NCBI GenBank assembly: GCA_945860385.1
Contig: CAMAQD010000022.1
Location: 1 to 60,980 of the forward strand
Reading direction: 5' to 3'
Source of the DNA: Flavobacterium psychrophilum
GTDB taxonomy: Bacteria; Bacteroidota; Bacteroidia; Flavobacteriales; Flavobacteriaceae
DNA length: 60,980 bases
Part shown: one piece after another, positions 34,771-44,892 of the stretch
Layout: each line of letters begins with the position of its first letter
How positions within the stretch are numbered: position 1 is the stretch's first letter
Notes under the pieces: generated by a model
The model's input: only the letters and a program-made list of their open reading frames with translations
What the model was told of the DNA's origin: nothing
Databases searched by the model: none
Translations under genes and position numbers: made by a program

Positions 34771-36060
34771 TTAATTCATCAAACTTTCAATTTCCTCAAT
34801 TTCAATTGGAATATTTCGCATTAAGTTAAATGGTTCTCCAGTTTTCTGAACGACTACATTGTCTTCTAATCGAATTCCGAAACCTTCGGCAGGAATATAG
34901 ATTCCGGGTTCTACGGTGAAAACCATATTGGCTTGCATTGGTTCAGTTAGTTTTCCGTAATCGTGGGTGTCCAATCCCATATGGTGTGATGTTCCGTGCA
35001 TAAAATATTTTTTGTACGCTGGCCATTCTGGGTTTTCATTTTGCACATCGGCTTTGTCAATAAGTCCTAAACCAAGCAATTCTGAACTCATTATTTTGCC
35101 CACTTCAAATTGATATTCTTTCCAAAGTGTTCCTGGAGTCAGCATTTTGGTTGCTTCATTTTTTACGCGAAGAACAGCATTGTAAACTGCTTTTTGCCTT
35201 TCGTTATAACGACCAGAAACTGGAATGGTTCGGGTTAAATCACTGGAATAATTGGCGTATTCGGCAGCAACGTCTAGTAAAATTAAGTCTCCCGCTTTGC
35301 ATTGTTGGTTGTTTTCGATGTAATGTAAGACATTGGCATTGTTGCCCGAAGCGATAATGGGTGTGTAGGCAAAACCTTTTGAACGATTGCGGATGAATTC
35401 GTGAATTAATTCGGCTTCGATTTCGTATTCCATTACATTTGGTTTCACAAAAGAAAGTAATCTTCGAAATCCTTTTTCGGTAATGTCACAGGCATTTTGG
35501 ATCAAATCCAATTCTTCGGTTTCTTTAACAGAACGAATGCGTTGTAAAATTGGATTACTTTTGGCCACCGTGTGTGCTGGATATTTTGCTTTCCACCATT
35601 TGATGAATCGCGCTTCTCGGGTTTCTGTTTCTACAGTAGCGCGATAATGTTCGTTAGTATTGATATAAATCGTGTCGCAATGTGTCATCATTTCGAATAG
35701 TACTTTCTCGAAATCTTGCAACCAATGCACGGTTTTGATGCCTGAAACTTCAAAAGCGCGGTCTTTGCTTAGTTTTTCGCCTTCCCAAATCGCAATATGT
35801 TCGCTTGTTTCTTTCAGGAACAACATTTCTCGTTGGTTTTCATAAGGAGCGTCAGGAAAAAGCAACAAAATGCTTTCTTCTTGGTCAACTCCAGACAAAT
35901 ATAAAATATCTCGGTGTTGTGCAAAAGGCAAAGTACTGTCGGCAGAAACGGGATAAATGTCGTTGGAATTGAAAACGGCTACGCTATTTGGTTTCATTTG
36001 AGCCGTGAATTTGGCGCGATTTTTTATATAAAGTTGTCGGTCAATTTGATGGTATTTCAT
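34771..36060 (-). CDS. pepP: Aminopeptidase P (Xaa-Pro aminopeptidase)
   Basis: This 429-residue metallopeptidase of family M24B removes N-terminal residues before proline. The creatinase-type N-domain begins MKYHQIDRQLYIKNRAKF. Metal ligands are Asp in LILLDVAAEYANYSSDLTRTIPVSG, His in MHGTSHHMGLDTHD, and the Glu residues in FTVEPGIYIP and GIRLEDNVVV. I start at the ATG at 36060; ATGs at 36069 and 36129 are in frame but extend into non-conserved sequence. The protein is likely cytosolic. Confidence 0.92.
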   Translation of the reverse strand: MKYHQIDRQLYIKNRAKFTAQMKPNSVAVFNSNDIYPVSADSTLPFAQHRDILYLSGVDQEESILLLFPDAPYENQREMLFLKETSEHIAIWEGEKLSKDRAFEVSGIKTVHWLQDFEKVLFEMMTHCDTIYINTNEHYRATVETETREARFIKWWKAKYPAHTVAKSNPILQRIRSVKETEELDLIQNACDITEKGFRRLLSFVKPNVMEYEIEAELIHEFIRNRSKGFAYTPIIASGNNANVLHYIENNQQCKAGDLILLDVAAEYANYSSDLTRTIPVSGRYNERQKAVYNAVLRVKNEATKMLTPGTLWKEYQFEVGKIMSSELLGLGLIDKADVQNENPEWPAYKKYFMHGTSHHMGLDTHDYGKLTEPMQANMVFTVEPGIYIPAEGFGIRLEDNVVVQKTGEPFNLMRNIPIEIEEIESLMN

Positions 36061-36294
36061 AACATTCATTTTTAAATTTTGATTACTCAAAAGTAGAAAC
36101 TTTGAAAACAAAAAAGGATGTTTAAGCAAATAATTTTGAGCTTTTGGTATGAGATTGTAATAAAAAAAACTAGAATTTGAAAATGGATTGTTTTTAGCAA
36201 AATAAAAGGAAATATCAGAAAAAAAAAGGGTCTTAAACAGGTCTAAAATTAGTGTTAAATCTCAAAAAAGAATAAATATAAATAGTAAAAAAGG

Positions 36295-36325
36295 TTGTGG
36301 TTGACCTCTATTTACTTTATTTTTG
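36295..36325 (+). promoter_or_regulatory. Promoter of sdhCAB
   Basis: TTG (36295-36297), 20 bases and TATTTTTG (36318-36325) match the consensus. It lies in the 298-base gap between pepP and sdhC, which otherwise holds only AT-rich sequence with no ORF of note. Confidence 0.75.
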
Positions 36326-36358
36326 CTTAAATTTTTATAAATTATATTCAAATTACTT

Positions 36359-37027
36359 ATGGCAAAATCTGCAATATTGAAGTCGTCAATTGCTAAAAAA
36401 GTGGCAATGGCGCTTTCAGGACTTTTTTTGATTTCGTTTCTATCGCTTCACTTTTTTATTAATATGGTATCGGTTTTTAGTGCCGATGCGTTTAATGCGA
36501 TGTCACATTTTATGGGTTACAATCCGCTAATTCAATTTGTAATGCAACCCGTTTTAATTGCTGGAGTTGTTTTTCACTTCGTTATGGGTTTTGTTCTGGA
36601 GTTGAAAAACAGAAGCGCCAGACCTATTAGTTATGTAAAATATAATGGAGCAGCAAATGCTTCTTGGGCTTCAAGAAACATGATTATTTCTGGAGTGGTA
36701 GTGTTGGCTTTTTTAGGCTTGCATATGTATGATTTTTGGTTTGCTGAAATGAACTATAAATATATTGCTGTAAACGCCATCAATGAAACGAGATATTATG
36801 AAGAATTAGTTCATAAATTCGAAACCCCAGTTCGTACTGGTCTGTATTGTATTGCATTTTTGCTTTTGTCATTACACTTATGGCACGGTTTCAATTCTTC
36901 ATTTCAATCTGTTGGATTTGCTAATAAATACGCAAAAGCGCTGCACAAACTAGGATATACTTTTGCAATTGTAGTTCCTTTTGGATTTATTTTTATTGCT
37001 TTATTTCATCATTTTAATCATATTTAA
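36359..37027 (+). CDS. sdhC: Succinate dehydrogenase cytochrome b subunit
   Basis: This 222-residue membrane anchor has five transmembrane helices, as in type B (di-haem) succinate:quinone oxidoreductases of Bacteroidetes and epsilon-proteobacteria. Candidate haem-ligand His residues are in LSLHFFINM, FHFVMGF, LGLHMYDFWF and SLHLWHGFNSSFQ. It is the first gene of sdhCAB. Confidence 0.94.
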   Translation: MAKSAILKSSIAKKVAMALSGLFLISFLSLHFFINMVSVFSADAFNAMSHFMGYNPLIQFVMQPVLIAGVVFHFVMGFVLELKNRSARPISYVKYNGAANASWASRNMIISGVVVLAFLGLHMYDFWFAEMNYKYIAVNAINETRYYEELVHKFETPVRTGLYCIAFLLLSLHLWHGFNSSFQSVGFANKYAKALHKLGYTFAIVVPFGFIFIALFHHFNHI

Positions 37028-37039
37028 TATTCAATTATA

Positions 37040-39040
37040 ATGGCATTAGACTCAAAAGTTCCTAGTGGTTCAATTTCGGACAAATGGACAAATTATAAAG
37101 ATCATATTAATTTAGTAAATCCTGCTAACAAACGAAATATTGATATTATCGTTGTTGGTACCGGACTAGCTGGAGGTTCTGCTGCGGCAACATTGGCAGA
37201 ATTAGGATATAATGTAAAAACATTTTGCTTTCAAGATTCTCCACGTCGTGCGCATTCGATTGCTGCTCAAGGAGGAATCAACGCAGCAAAAAATTATCAA
37301 GGCGATGGAGATTCTACTTTCCGTTTGTTTTATGATACTATAAAAGGAGGCGATTATCGTTCTCGCGAAGCAAATGTTCACCGTTTGGCCGAAGTTTCTA
37401 CAAATATTATTGACCAATGTGTAATGCAAGGCGTTCCATTGGCACGTGAATATGGGGGATTATTAGACAACCGTTCTTTTGGTGGAACTTTGGTTGCTAG
37501 AACTTTTTATGCCAAAGGGCAAACCGGACAACAATTATTGTTAGGTGCTTATTCTGCGATGAATCGTCAAATTGGTCGTGGAAAAATAAAACCTCACAAC
37601 CGTCACGAAATGCTGGATTTAGTATTGGTTGATGGAAAAGCTAGAGGAATTATTGCTCGTGATCTAGTTACAGGAGAAATTGAAAGACATTCTGCTCACG
37701 CTGTAGTTATTGCATCTGGAGGATACGGAAATGTATTTTTCCTTTCGACTTATGCTATGGGAAGTAATGCCACTGCAGCTTGGAAAATACATAAAAAAGG
37801 AGCTTATATGGCTAACCTTTGTTACACACAAATTCACCCAACTTGTATTCCTGTTTCAGGAGATCACCAATCGAAATTGACTTTGATGTCAGAATCGTTG
37901 CGAAATGACGGTCGTATTTGGGTTCCTGCAAAACTTGAAGATGCTCAAGCCATTCGTGAAGGAAAGAAAAAACCAACAGATTTATCAGAAGCAGATAGAG
38001 ATTATTATTTAGAAAGACGTTATCCTGCTTTTGGAAATTTAGTTCCAAGAGATATCGCCTCTCGTGCTGCCAAAGAACGATGTGATGCTGGTTTTGGAGT
38101 AAACAAAACTGGAGAAGCTGTTTATCTTGATTTTGCAGCAGCTATAGAGCGTTATGGCAAAGAACAAGCTTATGTTAAAGGGTTAGATGCAACGGATACC
38201 AAATTAATTACAAAATTAGGAGCAGCTGTTGTAGCCAATAAATATGGTAACTTGTTCCAAATGTATGAAAAGATAGTTGATGAAAATCCATATGTTACTC
38301 CGATGATGATTTATCCTGCGGTGCATTATACAATGGGTGGAACTTGGGTTGATTATAATTTGCAAACTACCATTCCGGGTTGTTTCTCTATCGGAGAATC
38401 AAACTTCTCGGATCACGGAGCCAATAGATTAGGAGCTTCGGCATTAATGCAAGGTTTAGCCGATGGTTATTTTGTGTTGCCTTACACCATTGGAGATTAT
38501 TTAGCACCGGACATCAAAACAGGTACAATTTCTACAGATTTGCCAGAATTTGTTGAAGCGGAGAAAAAAGTGAAAGATCAAATCGAAAAATTCATAAACA
38601 ATAACGGAACTCATTCTGTAGATTATTTCCATAAGAAATTAGGAAAAATTATGTGGAACAAAGTAGGTATGGCCCGAAATGCTAAAGGATTGACGGAAGC
38701 AATCGAAGAAATTGCTGCTTTGCGTGAGGAGTTTTACAAAGATGTAAAAGTTCCTGGAACTGCCGATAGTTTCAACCAAGAACTAGAAAAAGCGGGTCGT
38801 GTTGCCGATTTTCTTGAATTAGGTGAATTGTTTGCCAAAGACGCTTTGCACCGAAATGAATCTTGTGGAGGTCACTTCCGTGAAGAATATCAATCTGAAG
38901 ATGGAGAAGCACAACGTGACGATGAAAACTTTGCTTATGTTGCTGCTTGGGAATACAAAGGAAAACCTAGCGAAGCAGTTTTACACAAAGAGCCGTTGGT
39001 ATTTGAAAACATTAAATTAGTAACTCGTAGTTATAAATAG
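37040..39040 (+). CDS. sdhA: Succinate dehydrogenase / fumarate reductase flavoprotein subunit
   Basis: This 666-residue subunit oxidises succinate to fumarate in the TCA cycle. The FAD-binding motif [22 protein letters not shown] is at about residues 36-57. The covalent FAD attachment His is in [15 protein letters not shown]. The substrate-site sequences HPTCIP and [11 protein letters not shown] and the C-terminal cap segment [18 protein letters not shown] are all present. It follows sdhC by 12 bases. Confidence 0.97.
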   Translation: MALDSKVPSGSISDKWTNYKDHINLVNPANKRNIDIIVVGTGLAGGSAAATLAELGYNVKTFCFQDSPRRAHSIAAQGGINAAKNYQGDGDSTFRLFYDTIKGGDYRSREANVHRLAEVSTNIIDQCVMQGVPLAREYGGLLDNRSFGGTLVARTFYAKGQTGQQLLLGAYSAMNRQIGRGKIKPHNRHEMLDLVLVDGKARGIIARDLVTGEIERHSAHAVVIASGGYGNVFFLSTYAMGSNATAAWKIHKKGAYMANLCYTQIHPTCIPVSGDHQSKLTLMSESLRNDGRIWVPAKLEDAQAIREGKKKPTDLSEADRDYYLERRYPAFGNLVPRDIASRAAKERCDAGFGVNKTGEAVYLDFAAAIERYGKEQAYVKGLDATDTKLITKLGAAVVANKYGNLFQMYEKIVDENPYVTPMMIYPAVHYTMGGTWVDYNLQTTIPGCFSIGESNFSDHGANRLGASALMQGLADGYFVLPYTIGDYLAPDIKTGTISTDLPEFVEAEKKVKDQIEKFINNNGTHSVDYFHKKLGKIMWNKVGMARNAKGLTEAIEEIAALREEFYKDVKVPGTADSFNQELEKAGRVADFLELGELFAKDALHRNESCGGHFREEYQSEDGEAQRDDENFAYVAAWEYKGKPSEAVLHKEPLVFENIKLVTRSYK

Positions 39041-39060
39041 TAGGTTGAATAAGTCTTAAA

Positions 39061-39088
39061 TACTTAATTCATACTACTTAATACATTC
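39061..39088 (+). repeat. Heptamer-phased repeat in the sdhB leader
   Basis: Four 7-base units alternate (TACTTAA, TTCATAC, TACTTAA, TACATTC), a 14-base period that ends six bases before the sdhB ATG. Confidence 0.5.
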
Positions 39089-39093
39089 TAAAA

Positions 39094-39840
39094 ATGAAAC
39101 TTACATTACAAATATGGCGTCAGAAAAATGCCAAAGCAGAAGGAAAAATTGTTGAATATCCTATTGATGGAATCGAAGAAGATATGTCTTTTCTTGAAAT
39201 GTTGGATGTTCTTAACGAGAAATTAATTAACAAAGGAGATGAACCAGTATCATTTGACCATGATTGTCGCGAAGGTATTTGTGGTTCTTGTTCTCTTTTT
39301 ATAAACGGAGAAGCACACGGACCAGACAGAGGAATTCCAACCTGTCAGTTGCACATGCGTATGTTCAAAGATGGTGATACTATTTTCATTGAGCCTTTTA
39401 GAGCAGTAGCTTTTCCAGTAATCAAAGATTTAGTGGTAGATAGAAGTGCTTTTGACAGAATACAACACGCAGGTGGATTTATATCCGTAAATACTTCTGG
39501 AAATCCGGTAGATGCCAATACGATTCCAATTCCAAAACACGATGCCGACAGAGCTTTTGATGCAGCTACTTGCATTGGTTGTGGAGCTTGTGTGGCGACT
39601 TGTAAAAACTCATCGGCAATGTTGTTTGTTGCTGCCAAAGTTTCTCAATTTGCTTTATTGCCACAAGGTAGAGTAGAAGCAACTGATCGTGTTTTAAATA
39701 TGGTGGCACAAATGGACGCTGAAGGTTTTGGTAACTGTACTAATACCGGAGCTTGCGAAGTGGAATGTCCTAAAGGGATTTCATTAGATTATATCGCACA
39801 AATGAACAGAGAATATTTATCGGCAAGTTTGAAAGGATAA
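39094..39840 (+). CDS. sdhB: Succinate dehydrogenase iron-sulfur subunit
   Basis: This 248-residue subunit passes electrons from FAD to the quinone site. The [2Fe-2S] ligands are in [15 protein letters not shown], with a later Cys in PTCQLHM. The remaining clusters are bound by [11 protein letters not shown] and by [15 protein letters not shown]. It completes sdhCAB; a hairpin terminator follows 23 bases after the stop. Confidence 0.97.
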   Translation: MKLTLQIWRQKNAKAEGKIVEYPIDGIEEDMSFLEMLDVLNEKLINKGDEPVSFDHDCREGICGSCSLFINGEAHGPDRGIPTCQLHMRMFKDGDTIFIEPFRAVAFPVIKDLVVDRSAFDRIQHAGGFISVNTSGNPVDANTIPIPKHDADRAFDAATCIGCGACVATCKNSSAMLFVAAKVSQFALLPQGRVEATDRVLNMVAQMDAEGFGNCTNTGACEVECPKGISLDYIAQMNREYLSASLKG

Positions 39841-39862
39841 AATATTTTTCAGAATATAGTAT

Positions 39863-39892
39863 AAACGTCCCGAGAAATTGGGGCGTTTTTTT
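39863..39892. terminator. Terminator between sdhB and the narL-like gene
   Basis: AACGTCCC pairs with GGGGCGTT (G-T wobble) around GAGAAATT, followed by eight Ts on the plus strand. The stop codon of the convergent regulator lies right at its edge. Confidence 0.8.
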
Positions 39893-40521
39893 TACACTAA
39901 ACCTTTTTCAAAAGCCACTCTTACTAATCCTGCGCTGTTTTTCACGCCTAATTTTTGAATGAGATTACTTCGATGCGATTCGACAGTTTTTGTGCTGACA
40001 AAAATTTTTGCTGCTATTTCTTCGGTTGTAAATTCTTGGATAATTAGATTTAAAATTTCTTTTTCACGAACGGTCAGTTTTGGAATAAAATAAGTTGAGT
40101 TACTGATGCCAATGGAATCATTAAGTAAAATGTCACTAATCTTTTTGGGAAGGTATCTTTTTCCTTCAATGACGGATTTTATGGCTTCGGTTATTTCTTT
40201 TTTATCTGTGTTTTTCAACAAATAACCCATAGCTCCATTTTTGATGATTTGTTTAATGAAAACAGTATCTTCAAAATTGGTTAACGCAATTATTTTTAAA
40301 TCTGGATGTTTTTCTAAAAGTTCTTTGCAAGCATTGATGCCATTTCCGTCAGGTAAATTAATGTCTAGCAGTAATACTTTGACAGCTGAATTCAAATTTT
40401 CAAAAGTGTCTTTCAGGTTTTCAAAAGACTGTAAAACTTCAATTTCTTTGTTCAATTTAAGCATTGTTTTTATGCCTTCAATAACAATGGTGTGGTCGTC
40501 TGTAATGGCTATTGGAATCAT
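39892..40521 (-). CDS. NarL/LuxR-type response regulator
   Basis: This 209-residue regulator has a receiver domain (acidic pair in ITDDHTIVIEG, phospho-Asp in VLLLDINLPDGNG, Lys in YLLKNTDKKE) and a C-terminal LuxR helix-turn-helix (LTVREKEILNLIIQEFTTEEIAAKIFVSTKTVESHRSNLIQKLG). Its start overlaps the stop of the upstream sensor kinase by four bases, so the two are a coupled two-component pair. The target genes are unknown. Confidence 0.93.
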   Translation of the reverse strand: MIPIAITDDHTIVIEGIKTMLKLNKEIEVLQSFENLKDTFENLNSAVKVLLLDINLPDGNGINACKELLEKHPDLKIIALTNFEDTVFIKQIIKNGAMGYLLKNTDKKEITEAIKSVIEGKRYLPKKISDILLNDSIGISNSTYFIPKLTVREKEILNLIIQEFTTEEIAAKIFVSTKTVESHRSNLIQKLGVKNSAGLVRVAFEKGLV

Positions 40522-41879
40522 TTTACGTTATTTAAATCAATAGAAATGGTGAAAGAAGTTCCGGCAGAAGAGCTTTCGACATCTAATTGGGCGTTGAGAA
40601 ATTCTATTCTGGTTTTAATGTTTTTATGACCAATTCCAGAAGAAAAAGATTTTTTGTCAAAACCGATTCCGTTATCTTCAACGGTTATAAAAAGTTCGTC
40701 TTCTCTGTAATTGAACTGAATCATCGCTTCAGTCGCTTTAGAATGTTTTAAAATATTGGTCACTAATTCTTGAATGATTCTGTAAATAACCGTTTCCGAT
40801 TTTTTAGAAAGTGCAATGTAATTTCCAAAAAACTGAAAATCAATTTTGAAAGTATCCGAGCTATTTATTTTAATACAATATTCTTTGACAGTTTCGATAA
40901 GTCCATAATCTATAATTGAATTTGGCATCAAATTATGCGAAATACTTCGGACTTGCGCACACGATTCGTCGAGCATAGAGATGACTTTAGTTAAATTTTT
41001 AGTATCTATTTTGCTTGAGAGCGACTCTTCCAAAGATGATAATCGATATTTTATAGCCGATAAATCTCCGTTTAAACCATCGTGAAGTTCTTGAGCAATT
41101 CGACGTCGTTCCTTTTCTTCGCCATCAATCAGTGCTTCTAATTTGGCGATTTCTCGGTTTTGTTTTTCTAACAAAATAGCAGCCTTAGTTTTTTGATTTT
41201 CTTCATTTACTAATTTTATTTTATACGCTAAGCCTGTTACAAAGCAAAAATTTTCGATAATAATGCCACTAAGAAAATATCGCAAAGGATTTTTGAAATC
41301 AGTGTAAATTGTCAAAACAAAACTCAAAAGTGCAAATAGAATGTAAAAAGATAAACCCGTTAAGAAAAAATACTTGTGATTACCTGAATATTTTATTGCT
41401 TTTGGTAATAGATACACAAATAATAACAATACTGAGGGCAGATATAAAAATTGAAATAAATAAAAAAACAGTTCAAATTTTTCAAAATAAAATGTCACGA
41501 TGAATAAAATACTGAAAAACACAAACAGCACCATCAAAGTTTTTTGAATTCTATCTGTTGCTACTTTCGCTAATTTTTCCAAATCAAGAAAATAGATAGA
41601 AAAAATGAAATAAAAATTATAGAATACAACTTGGATGTACCAGTTGCCTTGTTTTAACAACAAATCAGCATCGGTAGGATTAAAAAAAATTGAAATAATA
41701 TTGTCTATTGCGAACTTATATAAGTAATTGCTTTTTGATAAAATATACAGCAGTAATGCAACATTATAAAAGGCATAATATTTAAAACTTTTCTCTTTGG
41801 TATAAGAATACAAACTAACGCTTAGCACTAAAAAAAGCGTTAAATAGGCAATTACAATATTCCATGTAAAATCAATCAT
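40518..41879 (-). CDS. NarX-type sensor histidine kinase with multi-helix membrane sensor
   Basis: This 453-residue kinase has an N-terminal half of about seven transmembrane helices with no large periplasmic loop. A short coiled coil (LVNEENQKTKAAILLEKQNREIAKLEAL) leads to the HisKA_3 phosphoacceptor box IAQELHDGLNGDLSAIKYRLSSLEE and a C-terminal HATPase with VTNILKHSKATEA and VEDNGIGFDKKSF. The signal is probably sensed inside the membrane. It pairs with the response regulator that follows. Confidence 0.9.
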   Translation of the reverse strand: MIDFTWNIVIAYLTLFLVLSVSLYSYTKEKSFKYYAFYNVALLLYILSKSNYLYKFAIDNIISIFFNPTDADLLLKQGNWYIQVVFYNFYFIFSIYFLDLEKLAKVATDRIQKTLMVLFVFFSILFIVTFYFEKFELFFYLFQFLYLPSVLLLFVYLLPKAIKYSGNHKYFFLTGLSFYILFALLSFVLTIYTDFKNPLRYFLSGIIIENFCFVTGLAYKIKLVNEENQKTKAAILLEKQNREIAKLEALIDGEEKERRRIAQELHDGLNGDLSAIKYRLSSLEESLSSKIDTKNLTKVISMLDESCAQVRSISHNLMPNSIIDYGLIETVKEYCIKINSSDTFKIDFQFFGNYIALSKKSETVIYRIIQELVTNILKHSKATEAMIQFNYREDELFITVEDNGIGFDKKSFSSGIGHKNIKTRIEFLNAQLDVESSSAGTSFTISIDLNNVK

Positions 41880-42078
41880 AATTGAAGAGCAACTTATTGC
41901 TGCACGTTTTCTCTTTTTTCTATCTCACAAATCGATATAAAAAATTTAAAAAAATGTTTTTTGTTTACTATTTTGAAATCAATCCCGCATTTAGATAAAA
42001 ATACTGTAATTGCAAAAAACCAAAACGGATAGATAAAATACAACCCGTTTTTAAGAGAGAAATATAGTGAATAAATAG

Positions 42079-42117
42079 ATTGCTTCTACTCTTTTGGCAA
42101 AAAAAGAGTAGAGAACA
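42079..42117. other. Long intergenic hairpin without a U tract
   Basis: TCTACTCTTTT and AAAAGAGTAGA form a perfect 11-base stem. Outer bases GATTG and CAATC extend it after a small internal loop. It lies 25 bases beyond the stop of the T9SS cargo gene (-). The A/T runs are in the loop rather than after the stem, so it is not a textbook terminator. Confidence 0.6.
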
Positions 42118-42141
42118 ATCGTTAACAAACTAAAAAACTAC

Positions 42142-43950
42142 TTATTGTTTCATTATTTTCTTCTGAAAAACACTTTCTCCAGAATGTATTTTTAAAATAT
42201 AAACCCCATTAGAAAATTCGCTAATATCGATTTGAGAAGTATTTTCAGTTTTTACCGAAACTATTTGTCCTAAAACATCTACTATTTCAATTTTATCAAT
42301 AGAAATATTTTCAACTGATGCAATTGTTATTATCCCTTTTGTTGGGTTGGGATAAACGGTAAATGCATTGTTCAAATTTTCGAAATCAACAATTTTTAAA
42401 TTTGAAATAGTAGTTATCGGCGAAGTTGAAACACAAGCGTTATAATCTGGCAAAACATACGTAACGGTATAATTACCATTCTGAGGAATAGTGAAAGTTT
42501 GAGTATTTGCTCCAGGAATAGCCGCACCAGACAAATTCCATTGAATAGTTCCAGAAAAATCTGGCGTTGCTGTTAGTGTATTTCCGCTAACGATTATAGA
42601 CGGTGTTGGAGCTCTATCTGGCTGTTCGGTAAATTTTGCTAAATACAATCCTGCACGTCCTTCACGAGCAATGCAACTAAATGTTACAGGAGTAGCACTA
42701 GACGTTCTTCCACCCACATAAAACACCCCTTGATTGTTTGTTGCTAATGATTTTGCAAAAGATCCAGGTCCACTCCCAAAAGCGAACGAATTTTGAAAAA
42801 CACCACTGTAATCTATTTTAGTAATAAAAGAATTTCCGTTTATAGGATTTACAGTTGTACTGCCAAAAGACAAAGCTGAAAACCCCCAAATTTGACCAGC
42901 ACATAAAATGCCACTTCCATCAGGATTGTTCAACATAGCCCAAGGATGCGCACTACCCGTTGTTGATTTTAACCAAATTTTATTTCCGTCAGCATCCATT
43001 TTTAAAATACCGCCTATACCTAAACCACTTGCGCCATCACCTGTATCTGTAAGCGTATCTGAACCAGCAGTTAATGGATTTATTATCTGAAGTCCCAAAT
43101 ATATTCCGTCATCATTGCCTACTGCCATTGGAATATGAGTTTGGTCGGGTGAGCGTAACCCATTAGTATAATTTGCCCAAACAAGACTCAAATTTTCGGT
43201 TGCTCTAATGGTTAAAACCGTACTTACAAGGAATTGGTTGCCAATTGGCGTCAATATAGTTGTTCCGTATGTTAATGTTCCTCTTGACTCTGCCGAAAAA
43301 ACCAAATCACCGTTAGATAAAATGCCAGAACCTTTAAAAAATATTGCAGTCACAGCACCCACTCCAACAAATGAGTTAGCTGTTAAAGTCGCTACAACAA
43401 GACCATCAGTATTTAATTTACTAATAGATAAATTACCCGATTGACAATAAATATGATTGTTGGCAAATTGCAACAATGGAGATTGTGAAAGTGGTCCATT
43501 GTTAAAAGTTTTCCACAACAAAGTACCAGATGGATCAAACTTTATAATATAATTTCGGTCTTGAACTCCCACAAATGTTTCCGTTCCAATTATTAAAGAA
43601 TTTGTTCCCCTTAACGAACCTAATATATACAAATTATCATTTTCTCCAATTTGGATATTCATAGGATCAAAGCTAGACCCTATAACTTTGGTGTATTGCC
43701 GCACTCCAGCAGCATTGAATTTATACAAGAAAGTTGAACTTCCAATTGCGTCTGCAGTTATACCTTGACAGATTTGTTGTCCATTCGCACTATTCAAAGT
43801 GTATATATTTCCTTGTGAATCTCGTGCAATGGCAATTGCTCCTTGAATACTGTTGGCAACGCCTGAATATCCTGCAGTAGAAACCCAATCAAACCGTTGT
43901 GCTTGTGTAAAGACACTTATAAACAAAAGTAGTAGCGTAAATTTTTTCAT
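42142..43950 (-). CDS. T9SS type A sorting-domain protein
   Basis: This 602-residue secreted protein has a signal peptide (ending near FTQAQRFDWVST) and a beta-propeller-like body with SBBP-type segments such as IARDSQGNIYTLNSANGQQ and KFNAAGVRQYTKVIG. A short Ig-like part (TPSIIVSGNTLTATPDFSGTIQW) comes before a type A sorting domain (FTVYPNPTKGIITIAS to YILKIHSGESVFQKKIMKQ). It should be exported by the type IX system whose PorZ subunit is encoded at 12.7 kb. Its function is unknown. It has two Cys in the C-terminal half and no catalytic motif that I recognise. Confidence 0.88.
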   Translation of the reverse strand: MKKFTLLLLFISVFTQAQRFDWVSTAGYSGVANSIQGAIAIARDSQGNIYTLNSANGQQICQGITADAIGSSTFLYKFNAAGVRQYTKVIGSSFDPMNIQIGENDNLYILGSLRGTNSLIIGTETFVGVQDRNYIIKFDPSGTLLWKTFNNGPLSQSPLLQFANNHIYCQSGNLSISKLNTDGLVVATLTANSFVGVGAVTAIFFKGSGILSNGDLVFSAESRGTLTYGTTILTPIGNQFLVSTVLTIRATENLSLVWANYTNGLRSPDQTHIPMAVGNDDGIYLGLQIINPLTAGSDTLTDTGDGASGLGIGGILKMDADGNKIWLKSTTGSAHPWAMLNNPDGSGILCAGQIWGFSALSFGSTTVNPINGNSFITKIDYSGVFQNSFAFGSGPGSFAKSLATNNQGVFYVGGRTSSATPVTFSCIAREGRAGLYLAKFTEQPDRAPTPSIIVSGNTLTATPDFSGTIQWNLSGAAIPGANTQTFTIPQNGNYTVTYVLPDYNACVSTSPITTISNLKIVDFENLNNAFTVYPNPTKGIITIASVENISIDKIEIVDVLGQIVSVKTENTSQIDISEFSNGVYILKIHSGESVFQKKIMKQ

Positions 43951-44077
43951 AATAAATGGAGTTTTTTTAGTTTTTAAATAATTATTATCGCAAGCTACTC
44001 ACACATAATTATTTAATTATCAGGGTATTTATTGATTTTTGAAACTAAGGGTTTTCCCTGATTAAAAAAGTTATCTA

Positions 44078-44107
44078 TTGTGCATAATCCTATTTTATGT
44101 AACTTTG
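44078..44107 (+). promoter_or_regulatory. Promoter of the omega-amidase gene
   Basis: TTG (44078-44080), 19 bases and TAACTTTG (44100-44107) match the consensus. The in-frame ATG at 44080 overlaps the -33 box, which supports the start at 44125. Confidence 0.7.
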
Positions 44108-44124
44108 ATATTATTTCACAAAAA

Positions 44125-44892
44125 ATGAAAGTCGCCTTAATCCAATCTTCCTTATTCTGGGAAAATCCAAAAGCCAACCGAAACCATTTCGAAGAAAAGA
44201 TTAATGCTATTACTGAAAAAGTAGATTTGATTGTGCTTCCAGAAATGTTCTCGACGGGTTTTACGATGAATCCTGGACTAGTTTTTGAAATCATGCAAGG
44301 AGAAACAATTCAGTGGTTACAAACTTTGGCGAAAGCTAAAAACAGCTCCATCATGGGGAGTTTGGTCATAAGAGAAAATGGTAATTTCTATAATAGATTG
44401 GTATTTGTTTTTCCGTCAGGAGAAATTAAGGCATTCGATAAACGACATTTGTTTACTCTTGCTTTTGAAGATGAATTTTATACCTCGGGTAACGAAAAAT
44501 TGATTGTGGAATATCTAGGCTGGAAAATTTGTCCCCTGATTTGTTATGATTTACGCTTCCCTGTTTTTTCCCGAAATACCGAAAATTATGATTTACTAAT
44601 TTATGTAGCCAATTGGCCAAAAACAAGAATCAATGCTTGGGATATATTGCTCAAAGCCCGTTCGGTAGAGAATTTGTGTTATACGATTGGTGTAAACAGA
44701 ATTGGTTTTGACGACAACAATTTCGAATACAATGGATATTCACAAGCTGTTGATTTTCTGGGGAATTACATTTTAGAACCACAAGAAACAGAAGGTGTTT
44801 TCGTTGTGGAATTAAATAAAGAAAAGTTGGTTGAAACCAGAAACAAATTAGGTTTTCTCAATGACAGAGATGCTTTTGATCTAAAACCCTGA
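44125..44892 (+). CDS. Nitrilase-superfamily omega-amidase (YafV/Nit2-like)
   Basis: This 255-residue protein has the Glu-Lys-Cys triad of the nitrilase superfamily: Glu in IVLPEMFSTGFTM, Lys in AFDKRHLF and Cys in PLICYDLRFPVFSR. The sequence closely resembles YafV, an omega-amidase that hydrolyses 2-oxoglutaramate and similar side products of transamination in the cytosol. Its last 12 bases overlap the convergent lipoprotein gene. Confidence 0.9.
   Translation: MKVALIQSSLFWENPKANRNHFEEKINAITEKVDLIVLPEMFSTGFTMNPGLVFEIMQGETIQWLQTLAKAKNSSIMGSLVIRENGNFYNRLVFVFPSGEIKAFDKRHLFTLAFEDEFYTSGNEKLIVEYLGWKICPLICYDLRFPVFSRNTENYDLLIYVANWPKTRINAWDILLKARSVENLCYTIGVNRIGFDDNNFEYNGYSQAVDFLGNYILEPQETEGVFVVELNKEKLVETRNKLGFLNDRDAFDLKP

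Noticed and set aside
44013..44294. Minus-strand open frame over the omega-amidase start
   Set aside because: It overlaps the conserved catalytic Glu region of the amidase gene on the other strand and its protein has no recognisable feature.
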